Origin: Desulfoluna butyratoxydans
GTDB taxonomy: Bacteria > Desulfobacterota > Desulfobacteria > Desulfobacterales > Desulfolunaceae
Assembly: GCF_900699765.1 (NCBI RefSeq)
Contig: NZ_CAADHO010000006.1
Location: forward strand, 103,770 to 167,769
Reading direction: 5' to 3'
Length of the DNA: 64,000 nt
The notes under the pieces are model-generated. The model saw only the letters and a program-made list of their open reading frames with translations. It did no database searches and was not told the DNA's origin. Of this stretch, positions 16,560 to 25,205 are shown piece after piece; position 1 is the first letter of the stretch, and each line of letters begins with the position of its first letter. Both the position numbers and the translations under genes were made by a program.

Positions 16560-17462
16560 TCAGGCCGTGGACTCTCCGCTCACCACCCGGTTTCGTCCCT
16601 CTTCTTTTGCCCGGTACAGGGCCTCATCGGCTCGCTTGATGAGGTCATCTGTTCTTTCCCGCAAGGCCAGCCTGCAGGTGGCGGTGCCAAAGCTTGAGGT
16701 GATGGCGATGAGCTCCCCGGTCTCGGGGTGGATGATCTCTTTTTCCTCCACCGCTTTTCGTAGCCGTTCCGCAACAGATCGGGCCTGGTCATCCATGGTG
16801 CCCGGCATGCACACCACAAATTCCTCCCCCCCGTAACGCCCCAGAAAGTCATACGGCCGGAGGATTTCCTTCAGGGTCTGGCAGAAGCACTGGAGTACCA
16901 GGTCCCCTACCTGGTGCCCGTAGGTGTCGTTGACCCGTTTGAAGTAGTCGATGTCGGAGATGAGAAAAGAGAGGGCGGTCTGCTCGCGATGGGCCCGTTC
17001 GATCTCCTGCTCAAGGCGCTCCATAAAGGCCCGCCGGTTCATCATGCCGGTCAAGGCGTCGGTGTTGGCCAGCTGGAGGATGCGGTGTTCCAGGTTGATG
17101 ATGCGCTCTCCGATGCGGATGCGGTACTTGAGCTCTTCCTGGTTGAAGGGTTTGGTGAGGAAATCATCGGCGCCTGCTTCCAGGCCGTGGATGATGTCTT
17201 TTTTCTCACCCTTGGTGGTGAGCAGGATGATGTAGATGTACCGAGCAATGTCCAGGTCACGAATGGCCCTGCAGAGTGTGGGCCCGTCCATGAGGGGCAT
17301 CATCCAGTCCGAGATGAGCAGGCTCGGGGGGCTGGGGCGGGTGATCATCTCAAAGGCTTCCCGGCCGTTGACGGCCACGTCGATATCGTAGCCCCACTTC
17401 ATCAGGTTGGTTTGAAGGACGCGTCTGGAGATCAGGTCATCTTCGGCGATCATGATTTTCAT
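16560..17462 (-). CDS. Response regulator diguanylate cyclase (REC-GGDEF)
   Basis: A 300-residue protein making cyclic-di-GMP. The receiver domain has Asp52 in LLISDWMMP. The cyclase domain has the active-site GGEEF (211-215) and, five residues before it, RPYD (202-205), the inhibitory I-site RxxD. The ATG at 17462 follows AAGGGA and lies inside the end of the hybrid kinase gene, with a 26-base overlap. The cyclase is therefore translated with that kinase and its receiver is the likely target of the kinase's HPt domain. This is a direct kinase-to-second-messenger line. Confidence 0.95.
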   Translation of the reverse strand: MKIMIAEDDLISRRVLQTNLMKWGYDIDVAVNGREAFEMITRPSPPSLLISDWMMPLMDGPTLCRAIRDLDIARYIYIILLTTKGEKKDIIHGLEAGADDFLTKPFNQEELKYRIRIGERIINLEHRILQLANTDALTGMMNRRAFMERLEQEIERAHREQTALSFLISDIDYFKRVNDTYGHQVGDLVLQCFCQTLKEILRPYDFLGRYGGEEFVVCMPGTMDDQARSVAERLRKAVEEKEIIHPETGELIAITSSFGTATCRLALRERTDDLIKRADEALYRAKEEGRNRVVSGESTA

Positions 17463-20400
17463 GGGCCATTCCCTTGAGGGTGAGGGTGAGTTCATGGGCC
17501 AGGTCATGGAGTGTGGTTTCCAGGGCTGCGGCCTCTTCTTCTGCCAGGTCAAAGTGTCCGTCGTTTCCGTGGGTTTCCAGGCGCTGGGCTGTTTCGTGGG
17601 CCTCGGTGGCGGCAAAATTGACCACAGCCCCCTTGATGCTGTGGGCCAACCGGGCGATGGCCGGCCCGTCTTTGGTCAACAGGACCTGACGGAGGGTGGC
17701 CAGGTTGCCGGGAAGCTCCTTTAAAAAAATATCGGTGATTTCCCGGAACAGTTCGGGGTCGTCCAGGACATTTTCCATGGCCGAGGCCATGTCGAAGGTC
17801 GTGGCGACAAAGGGCTTTCCAAGGGGGTCGGCCCCGCCGAGGACCCGGTCCACGGTCTCGAAAAGCGTGGCGGGGTTGATGGGCTTGGCAACATAGGCAT
17901 TCATGCCCGCCTCCAGGCATTTTTCCTGATCGCCCTTCATGGCATGGGCCGTCATGGCGATGATGGGAATCGCGGCGCCCTTTTCAGAGAGGCCGCGGAT
18001 GATTCGGGTGGCCTCAAAGCCGTCCATTTCGGGCATTTGGACATCCATGAGGATGAGATCGAAGTTCTCGCGTTTGTAAGCTGTCACAGCCTCTTGGCCG
18101 TTGACCGCCAGGGTGACCTGATGCCCCTTGGATTTGAGGAGGTTGACGGCAAGGACCTGGTTGACCCGGTTGTCTTCGGCCAGCAGGATCTTGAGTCGTT
18201 CCTGCAGGTCGCACACGGTGTGGCGGGTGACGACCGTTGTGTTTTCTCCTTCCTGAAGGCCCATGGTGATGAGGATGGTGTTGAGGAGCTCCGATTGCCT
18301 GACGGGTTTGGACAGGTACCCTGAGATTCCCGTCTCCCTGCAGCGCCGGGCGTCTTCTTTTTCTCCCATGGACGAGATCATGATCATTTTCATCCCCTCC
18401 CCGAAGGGCGCCTCCTTGATCTTTTGGGCAAGCTCGAATCCGTTGATTTCCGGCATCTGCATATCCAGAAGGGCCAACCGAAAGGGTTTCCCGTTTTCAA
18501 GGGCCTTGGCGGCAAGGCCCAGGGCCTCCCGGCCGTCGGCTGCGCTTGAAGGAGAGAGTCCCCAGGTGGTGAGCATCTCCTGTAGAAGAAAGCGGTTGGT
18601 GGCGTTGTCGTCCACAATGAGGGTGGGCAGCCCGGCCAGGTCCTGCCTGTTGAGGCGCAGGGAGGGGGGCTCTTCCGAACGGTTCAATTCAAAGACGGCC
18701 GTGAAATGGAAGATGCTTCCCGGGCCTCCTTCGGGGGAGCCCCGGTAGAGGTCAGGCACGGGCTCGTCCCCTGCAAAGGGGTTGGGACTTTCGGCCCGGA
18801 TGGCCCCTCCCATGAGTTTGACCAGTTGCCGGGAGATGGAGAGCCCCAGGCCCGTGCCACCGTATTTTCGGGTGGCAGATCCGTCGGCCTGCTTAAAGCT
18901 GTGGAAGATGGTGTCCAGGGTGTCGACGGGGATACCGATGCCGGTGTCGGAGACGGCAAAGCGCAGGGTGACGGTGGTGTCGGTCTGGCTCTCTTTTTCC
19001 ACGCGGATCACCACCTCCCCTTTTTCCGTGAACTTGATGGCGTTGCCTGCCAGGTTGACGATGATCTGACGAAGCCTGCCCGGGTCTCCCTTCAGGGCGG
19101 TGGGCACGTCCGGACGGATGTGGCAGACAAGCTCCAGGCCCTTTTCATGGGCTTTCAGGGCCAGGGTATTCACGGCATTTTCCAGGGTGATCCGCAGATT
19201 GAACTCGATGGTTTCAAGCTCCATCTTTCCGGCTTCGATCTTGGAGACATCCAGAATGTCGTTGAGCAGGCCTAAGAGAGCGTTGGCCGACATCTGCGCC
19301 ATCTCCAGGTATTCCCGCTGCTCCCCGGTGAGGGGGGTGCCCAGGACCAGGTCCGTCATGCCGATGATGCCGTTCATGGGGGTTCGGATTTCATGGCTCA
19401 TGTTGGCTAAAAATTCGCTTTTGGCGGCGCTGGCCATTTCGGCCCGCTGGGTGAGGGTGTGGGCGTGTTCAATGGCCTTTTCAAGCTCTCGGTTGATCTG
19501 TTTGAGCTCTTTTTTTGCCTGCTTTTCCCGGGTGATGTCCTGGAAGTTGGCCACGATGCCGCTGGATTCTCCGGAGGCGTTGCGAAGCAGGGCCGCACCC
19601 AGCCGGACATCGATGGTACGGCCTGTCTTGGTGGTGCGCCTCGTCTCCAGCCCTTTGATGTGGGCTCCTCCCAGCACCTTTCGGATGGCGTGGCGGATTT
19701 CCGGGAGCAGGGGATCGGGGATGAACGTGCAGGCAGGGTCCCCGAGCTCTTCGGCGGTCCACCCGAACACCTGGGTAAAGGCGGGGTTGACGTAGGTGGC
19801 TCGCCCCAGGGTGTTGAACACAGCCACCGGATCCACGATGGTCTCCATGACCGTCCGGATCCTCTCTTCACTCTCCCGGATCTTTTTTTCGGCTTTTTTG
19901 ATGGCGCTGATGTCCATGAAGGCTTCAAGGATGACATCGCTGCCGTCGAGTTCCACCTGCAGGGCTGTTTTAAAGACCGGAATCCGCCGTCCATCCTTGT
20001 GGATGATCATTTTTTCGGACTGATCGACCTGGTTTCCGAGGTTTTTGAGGTGGCAGTGGCCCTCATCTGCGGGACAGATGGTGCGGTGACAGGTGCGGCC
20101 GACGATGTCGGCCTCGGAGTCGTGGCCTGTCATCTTAAGGGCCGCGTTGTTGATGCGGCGCACGATATGGTCCTTGCTTACGATCATCACGCCGATGGGC
20201 AGGGTGTTGATGATGGTCTCGGTGCTCTCCAGGGATTTTTTGAGCTTCTCTTCCACCATGAGGCTGCGGGTGATGTCCTTGTCCACCCCGCGGTAGCCAA
20301 GCCATTCACCGTCTTCTCCCATGATGGGGACCCCGTTGGTGAGCATGCAGACCCGGGTGCCGTCCTTTTTCAGGCACCAGTTTTTCAGGTCCACGATGGG

Positions 20401-21096
20401 GTGCTTCAGGGCGAAGATTTTCGACATCTTTTTCGCCACGCTGTCGGCCTGGTCCCGGGGCATGAAGTCCATGGGCGTCTTGCCGATCATCTCTTCCGGG
20501 GTGTACCCCAGGACCTTGCCGATGTTGCCAGCCGTAAAGGTGTAGATCCCCCGGGTGTCCACCTCCCAGATCCAGTCCGCCATGCTCAGGGAGATGTCCC
20601 GAAAGCGGGCTTCGTTGAGGGCCAGGATCCGTTCGGTCTCTTTCTGGTCCGTGACGTCCCTTCCGATACCCCGAAACCCCACAATTTCCCCTGACGGGTC
20701 CCTTACCAGGGAGACCGAGGTCTCCACCCGGCGTTTGGAGCCGTCCTTGCGGATCATCTCCCAGGACGCTCCCATGACCGATTCGTTGGATTTGTAGACC
20801 CCGGTGAAGATTTCGAAGACGGTTTTCGCATTTTCTTTATCAAGAAAATCCTGGTTGTTTCGGCCCTGGAGCTCTTCTCTGGTGTACCCCAGGAGCTTAC
20901 AGAAGGCCTGGTTGAAGAAGATAAAGTTTCCCTTGAGGTCCACTTCGAGGTAGCTGTCCGCGATGTTTTCAAAGATGGTGCGGTATTTTTTTTCGTTTTC
21001 CTTCAGCTCTTCGGTGATCTGGATGTAGGTGTCCCGTTGCTGCGCAAGGAGCCTGATCTGGTGTTCCAGCTCCAATGGGTTGGGTTTCAGGGACAT
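17437..21096 (-). CDS. Hybrid histidine kinase: four PAS, two receivers and HPt
   Basis: A 1219-residue soluble phosphorelay kinase. It starts with a short coiled coil and four PAS domains (about 40-150, 165-280, 290-400, 410-530). The third PAS holds a cysteine/histidine stretch (TCHRTICPADEGHCH) that could bind a metal. HisKA has His568 in NMSHEIRTPMNG, followed by a HATPase, receivers with Asp878 and Asp1018, and a C-terminal HPt with His1152 in LAHSIKG. All relay steps are therefore in one chain. No membrane segment is seen. The ATG at 21096 has AGGTGG upstream; the longer frame to 21297 looks non-coding. The 3' end overlaps the diguanylate cyclase gene. Confidence 0.93.
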   Translation of the reverse strand: MSLKPNPLELEHQIRLLAQQRDTYIQITEELKENEKKYRTIFENIADSYLEVDLKGNFIFFNQAFCKLLGYTREELQGRNNQDFLDKENAKTVFEIFTGVYKSNESVMGASWEMIRKDGSKRRVETSVSLVRDPSGEIVGFRGIGRDVTDQKETERILALNEARFRDISLSMADWIWEVDTRGIYTFTAGNIGKVLGYTPEEMIGKTPMDFMPRDQADSVAKKMSKIFALKHPIVDLKNWCLKKDGTRVCMLTNGVPIMGEDGEWLGYRGVDKDITRSLMVEEKLKKSLESTETIINTLPIGVMIVSKDHIVRRINNAALKMTGHDSEADIVGRTCHRTICPADEGHCHLKNLGNQVDQSEKMIIHKDGRRIPVFKTALQVELDGSDVILEAFMDISAIKKAEKKIRESEERIRTVMETIVDPVAVFNTLGRATYVNPAFTQVFGWTAEELGDPACTFIPDPLLPEIRHAIRKVLGGAHIKGLETRRTTKTGRTIDVRLGAALLRNASGESSGIVANFQDITREKQAKKELKQINRELEKAIEHAHTLTQRAEMASAAKSEFLANMSHEIRTPMNGIIGMTDLVLGTPLTGEQREYLEMAQMSANALLGLLNDILDVSKIEAGKMELETIEFNLRITLENAVNTLALKAHEKGLELVCHIRPDVPTALKGDPGRLRQIIVNLAGNAIKFTEKGEVVIRVEKESQTDTTVTLRFAVSDTGIGIPVDTLDTIFHSFKQADGSATRKYGGTGLGLSISRQLVKLMGGAIRAESPNPFAGDEPVPDLYRGSPEGGPGSIFHFTAVFELNRSEEPPSLRLNRQDLAGLPTLIVDDNATNRFLLQEMLTTWGLSPSSAADGREALGLAAKALENGKPFRLALLDMQMPEINGFELAQKIKEAPFGEGMKMIMISSMGEKEDARRCRETGISGYLSKPVRQSELLNTILITMGLQEGENTTVVTRHTVCDLQERLKILLAEDNRVNQVLAVNLLKSKGHQVTLAVNGQEAVTAYKRENFDLILMDVQMPEMDGFEATRIIRGLSEKGAAIPIIAMTAHAMKGDQEKCLEAGMNAYVAKPINPATLFETVDRVLGGADPLGKPFVATTFDMASAMENVLDDPELFREITDIFLKELPGNLATLRQVLLTKDGPAIARLAHSIKGAVVNFAATEAHETAQRLETHGNDGHFDLAEEEAAALETTLHDLAHELTLTLKGMAHENHDRRR

Positions 21097-21589
21097 GGGG
21101 CCACCTATGGCTTGGGTGAGGTTTGGTGTGGCGCCGGAACCGCCGGACAGATGGTGGCGGACAAGGGCGGTGACCTGACATCCGTGATGGGCACGGTGCC
21201 ATGGAAGACGGGGGCGCCTGGTTCTCGGGGGTAAAACCCTGTGGGCGAAGAGACGGGGAAGGGGGCAAGGGGTAGTGGGGCGGTGGAGGATGCCCAATAC
21301 CTGCCTGTATTTGTAGTATTTTAGCTGGATCAGGGGGGCGGGTCAAGGGGGGACGCCCGGGGTCGCAGGGCCAACGCATTTAAACATCGAGTTGCCTCCG
21401 GCGGGTCGCTTTTTGAAAAAAGCTTCGCAAAAATATTCCGGTAATCAAGGCGCTTATCTGATCCAGTCCGTAAAACTCGCAGTAGAAGGCCTTTGCGCTT
21501 TGGCCCGAGGAGCGAAGCGCAAAGGCAATCAGCTTTCGAGGTGGCTCACCTCGCCGCCGGAGGCCCGATTTTTCCACCCACTTTGACAT
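21097..21589. other. Intergenic region with a complete compound repeat
   Basis: Upstream of the hybrid kinase (minus strand) and downstream of the glycyl-radical enzyme. The only structure recognised is the repeat at 21394-21564. I see no gene. Confidence 0.6.
21394..21564. repeat. Family A left arm joined to family B hairpin
   Basis: Begins GCCTCCGGCGGGTCGC with a CTTTTTGAAAAAAG hairpin and CGCAAAAATATTCCGG. It then carries GCCTTTGCGCT (21489-21499) pairing with AGCGCAAAGGC (21516-21526) around GAGGAGCGA (21507-21515), then CGAGGTG/CACCTCG, and ends GCCGCCGGAGGC. The outer termini are inverted repeats of each other. Confidence 0.8.
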
Positions 21590-23950
21590 TTATCCCCAGG
21601 CGTCGTGCGGGGTGCGGGCGATGATCTCACGCTGGTGGTCGTCGTCGAGGTCCACGAAGTAGTCGCTGTAGCCTGCCACCCGCACCAGGAGGTCGCGGTG
21701 ATCTTCCGGGTGCTTTCGCGCCTCCTCAAGGGTGTGCGTGTCCACGATGTTGAACTGCACGTGGTGCCCCCCCAGCCCGAAGTAGGTGCGGACCAGGCGG
21801 GTGAGGTTTTCGAGGTCGGTGTCGCTCTCTAAAAGCCGGGGCATGAAGCGCATGTTGAGCAGGGTCCCCCCGGATTTGACCTGGTCCATCTTGGCAAGGG
21901 ACTTCATGACGGCCGTGGGGCCGTTTTTGTCCGCGCCGTGGGAGGGGGAGGTGCCGTCCGAGGCTGGCTGGTGTGCCTGCCGTCCGTTGGGGGTGGCCCC
22001 GAGCATCTTGCCGAAGTAGACGTGGCAGGTGGTGGAGAGCATGTTGAGGTGATAGCGCCCCCCTTTGGTGTTGGGCCGTCCGTCGATGGCGTTGAAGAGG
22101 GAGGCGTAGACCTGTTTCATGAGATCGTCGGCCCGGTCGTCGTCGTTTCCGAAGAAGGGGGTTTTGTTTTTGAGGGTGAGTCGCAGGGCCTCGCTTCCCT
22201 GGAAGTCGGCGTTGAGGGCCTCCACCAGATCGGGCAGGCTGCGGGTGCCCCCATACACGTGGACCTTCAGGGCAGAGAGGCTGTCGGTGACTGTGCCGAT
22301 ACCGCAGCACTGGATGTAGGTGGTGTTGTAGCGGGGGCCGCCGTTGTAATAGTCTTTGCCGTTTTTCACGCAGTCGCGGATCACCGAGGAGAGAAAAGGG
22401 GCCGGCGCGTACCGGGCCACCATGCGCTCGATGGTGTTGTTGACGGCCACCTTGATGTCCACCACGGCCTGGAGCTGGGTCTCAAAGGCGCGGTAGAGGG
22501 CATCGAAGGAGGTCAGTGAGGCTGCATCGCCGGTGGCGGGACCCACCTGCACCCCTGTGAGAGGATCCACCCCGTTGTTTAAGGTCACCTCAAGGATCTT
22601 CGGGATGTTCAGGTACCCGGTGAGGATGTAGGCCTCCTTGCCGAAGGCGCCGGTCTCGATGCAGCCGCTGGTGCCGCCTTCCCGGGCGTCTTCCACGGAT
22701 TTTCCGGCCCGCACCTGTTCCATGACCACGGCATCGGCGTTGAACAGGGAGGGGTAGCCGAGCCCCTTTTTGATGACCCGCGCAGCAGCCTTGAGCAGGC
22801 GATGGGGGGTGCGATGGCTCACCTGGACGTTGCACTGGGGCTGGAGCAGGGCCAACTCGGCGGCCACCTCCAGAAGCAGGTGCGAGACCTCGCTGGAGCC
22901 GTCTTGTCCCTCTGTTGTCAGGCCGCCGATGTTGATGTTGGTAAAATCGTTGTAGGTACCGCTCTCCAGGGCCGTCACCCCCACCTTGGGCGGGGCGGGC
23001 TGGTTGTTGAACTTGATCCAGAAGCAGCAGAGGAGCTCTTTGGCTTCCTCCCGGGTGAGGGAGCCCTGGCGCAGCTCCTTGTCGTAAAAGGGCGCCAGGT
23101 GCTGGTCCAGGTGGCCGGGGCTCATGGCGTCCCAGCCGTTGAGTTCGGTGATGGTGCCCAGGTGCACGAACCAGTACATCTGAAGGGCCTCGTGGAAGGT
23201 CTCCGGGGCATGGGCCGGGACCTTGCGGCAGATGCGGGCGATTTCCCGGAGCTCTGCCCGGCGGCCTGCCTCTTCGGTGTCGGCGGCAAGGGTCTCTGCC
23301 AGCTCGGCGTGGCGCTCGGCAAAACGGATGGAGGCCGTGCAGGCAATGGCCATGGCCCTGAGCTCATCGGCCTTGTCTGCAGCCTCCGGGTCGGTGAGGT
23401 AGTTTAAGGTCTCTAAGGACTCCTGAATGTCGTGGCAGATCGCAAGGAGCCCTTTTTCGTAAATGAGGCCGTCCAGGGCGGTGTGGCCCGGGGCCCGCTG
23501 CTCCATGAACTCGGTGAAGAGGCCTGCCTCGTAAGCCCTGGTCCACGCCTCGGGCACGTGGGCAAAGAGGCGGTCCCGCAGGCTGCGGCCGGTCCAGTAG
23601 GGGATCACCTCCCGTTCATAGGCGGCGATGTCTTCGGGGGCCACCCGGTATCGCGCCATGGGCCGGTCATTTAAGATGCGCAGGTCTTCGGCCGTGTGGC
23701 AGGTGAGCTCCGGGAAGGTGGAGACAGCCTTGGGTGCCGGTCCCCGCTCCCCCACGATGAGCTCCCCGTCGCCCAGGTACAGGGTCTGATGCTCGCAGAG
23801 ATGGGCAAAGTTTTTCGCCCGCATCACCGGGGTGCTGTGCTTGCCCGCCTCCTGCTTGTAGAACTCCGTGACAAGGAGGGCCCGCTCAATGGAGATGGAC
23901 GGGGTGGCTGCAACACTTTCAGATTTGAGTCTCCGGACGCGCGGTGTCAT
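21590..23950 (-). CDS. hypD: Glycyl-radical dehydratase, HypD-like (trans-4-hydroxy-L-proline dehydratase)
   Basis: A 786-residue member of the pyruvate formate-lyase superfamily. The radical-relay cysteine is Cys430 in GGTSGCIETG, with Glu432 as base, and the glycyl radical site is Gly760 in VRVAGYSDY. Several stretches match my memory of the Clostridioides hydroxyproline dehydratase closely: TEFMEQRAPGHT, FVHLGTITELN, KFNNQPAPPKVG and GRPNTKGG. That enzyme removes water from trans-4-hydroxyproline to give pyrroline-5-carboxylate. No proC is adjacent, so product fate is unseen. Other family members (diol, isethionate or choline lyases) are less likely but not excluded. The activase gene lies 260 bases upstream on the same strand. 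Confidence 0.82.
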   Translation of the reverse strand: MTPRVRRLKSESVAATPSISIERALLVTEFYKQEAGKHSTPVMRAKNFAHLCEHQTLYLGDGELIVGERGPAPKAVSTFPELTCHTAEDLRILNDRPMARYRVAPEDIAAYEREVIPYWTGRSLRDRLFAHVPEAWTRAYEAGLFTEFMEQRAPGHTALDGLIYEKGLLAICHDIQESLETLNYLTDPEAADKADELRAMAIACTASIRFAERHAELAETLAADTEEAGRRAELREIARICRKVPAHAPETFHEALQMYWFVHLGTITELNGWDAMSPGHLDQHLAPFYDKELRQGSLTREEAKELLCCFWIKFNNQPAPPKVGVTALESGTYNDFTNINIGGLTTEGQDGSSEVSHLLLEVAAELALLQPQCNVQVSHRTPHRLLKAAARVIKKGLGYPSLFNADAVVMEQVRAGKSVEDAREGGTSGCIETGAFGKEAYILTGYLNIPKILEVTLNNGVDPLTGVQVGPATGDAASLTSFDALYRAFETQLQAVVDIKVAVNNTIERMVARYAPAPFLSSVIRDCVKNGKDYYNGGPRYNTTYIQCCGIGTVTDSLSALKVHVYGGTRSLPDLVEALNADFQGSEALRLTLKNKTPFFGNDDDRADDLMKQVYASLFNAIDGRPNTKGGRYHLNMLSTTCHVYFGKMLGATPNGRQAHQPASDGTSPSHGADKNGPTAVMKSLAKMDQVKSGGTLLNMRFMPRLLESDTDLENLTRLVRTYFGLGGHHVQFNIVDTHTLEEARKHPEDHRDLLVRVAGYSDYFVDLDDDHQREIIARTPHDAWG

Positions 23951-24017
23951 ACAGTGGTCTCCATGATGGGGGGATTTCCTTCCCGCAATCGTTTGGTTGG
24001 TACAATGAAACCAAAAA

Positions 24018-24167
24018 GCCTCCGGCGGGTCGCTTTTTGAAAAAAGCTCCGCAAAAACTTTCCGGTAATTAAAAAATAAGGGTGCCCTTTAGGGCCGCAT
24101 CCTCAAAAAACAAAATCTGTTTGTCAAACTTTTCAAAAGTTTGGCCCCCGGCAGGGCCGCCGGAGGC
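24018..24167. repeat. Family A element, complete
   Basis: Runs from GCCTCCGGCGGGTCGC to GCCGCCGGAGGC. It contains CTTTTTGAAAAAAG, CGCAAAAACTTTCCGG, GCATCCTCAAAAAACAAAA and the hairpin CAAACTTTTCAAAAGTTTG. It lies between activase and dehydratase genes, inside the presumed operon. Confidence 0.82.
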
Positions 24168-24210
24168 CTTCTTGTTCCACTCCCGTTAACCATAGAAGGC
24201 GTATTGGCAC

Positions 24211-25107
24211 TCACCCTCCGACATTCACCGTGAGCCCCATGCTTTCCAGGCGTGCGGCGGCTTCCACAGGTGACCGGGCAGGGGCGATGTCTCTCCCTTC
24301 CAGGGGATAGGGGAGGGTGAGAAGGGTGTATTTGCTTGTCTGGTAGCTGTGGTAGGGCAGCAGGTGCACGGGGGGCGGGTTGTCCAAACCGCTTAAAAAC
24401 CGACCCGCCTCGTTCAGGTTCTCCTCGCCGTCGGTGATGCCCGGCACCAGGGGAATCCTCACGGCAAGGGGTGTTCCGGTACCTGCCAGGTACCTGAGGT
24501 TGGAGAGGATGCCCTCGTTGGGCACCCCGGTGAGGCGGCGGTGTGTTTCGGGGTCCATGTGCTTGAGGTCGCAGAGCACCAGGTCGGCCCTGGCCGCCAC
24601 ATCGGCCACCACGGCCCGCGGGGCGTGGCCCGAGGTGTCCACGGCTGTGTGAAGGCTCTCTTTGGCGCAGGCGGACAGGAGGGCCAGGAGAAAGTCGGGC
24701 TGGGCCAGGGGCTCGCCCCCGGAAAAGGTGACCCCGCCCCCGGACTCTTCGTAGAAGGGGCGGTCTTTGAGGAGCCGCTCCATGACGTCGTCCACGGTTG
24801 CCGTGCGGCCCACAAGCTCCCTGGCTTCGGCCGGGCAGGCCACAACGCAGGCTCCGCAGACCCTGCAGGCGGGGGCCAGGGAGGTCTCCGGGGTGGGCGT
24901 CTGGTCCGGGCAGGCTGTGCGGCACTCCCCGCAGCCGATGCAGCGATCGGGCCGGACCAGAAGATGAATCGAGGGCAGCAGGCCTTCGGGGTTGTGGCAC
25001 CAGGCGCATCGCAAGGGACAGCCCTTGAAAAAGACGGTGGTGCGGATGCCCGGTCCGTCGTGGACGGTAAAGGGTTTGATATCGAAGAGGGTTCCGGTGA
25101 TTCCCAT
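24211..25107 (-). CDS. Glycyl-radical enzyme activating enzyme (radical SAM)
   Basis: A 298-residue activase that installs the glycyl radical on the adjacent dehydratase. The radical SAM cluster ligands are Cys30, Cys34 and Cys37 (CPLRCAWC). A ferredoxin-like insert carries two more [4Fe-4S] sites (CIGCGECRTAC and CRVCGACVVAC, about 56-95), as in activases of the HypD, CutC and PD types but not PflA. GGVTFSGGEPL is the SAM-binding GGE motif. The ATG at 25107 has AAAGGA upstream. It is transcribed ahead of the dehydratase. Confidence 0.93.
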   Translation of the reverse strand: MGITGTLFDIKPFTVHDGPGIRTTVFFKGCPLRCAWCHNPEGLLPSIHLLVRPDRCIGCGECRTACPDQTPTPETSLAPACRVCGACVVACPAEARELVGRTATVDDVMERLLKDRPFYEESGGGVTFSGGEPLAQPDFLLALLSACAKESLHTAVDTSGHAPRAVVADVAARADLVLCDLKHMDPETHRRLTGVPNEGILSNLRYLAGTGTPLAVRIPLVPGITDGEENLNEAGRFLSGLDNPPPVHLLPYHSYQTSKYTLLTLPYPLEGRDIAPARSPVEAAARLESMGLTVNVGG

Positions 25108-25205
25108 GGCCTGGTATTCCTTTTCTGAAAAGAAAAGGGTATGTTAATACAACGATTTGAAAATGGGAACCGTCAATATCTCTTCACCGACAATCAGGAG
25201 GGCCT

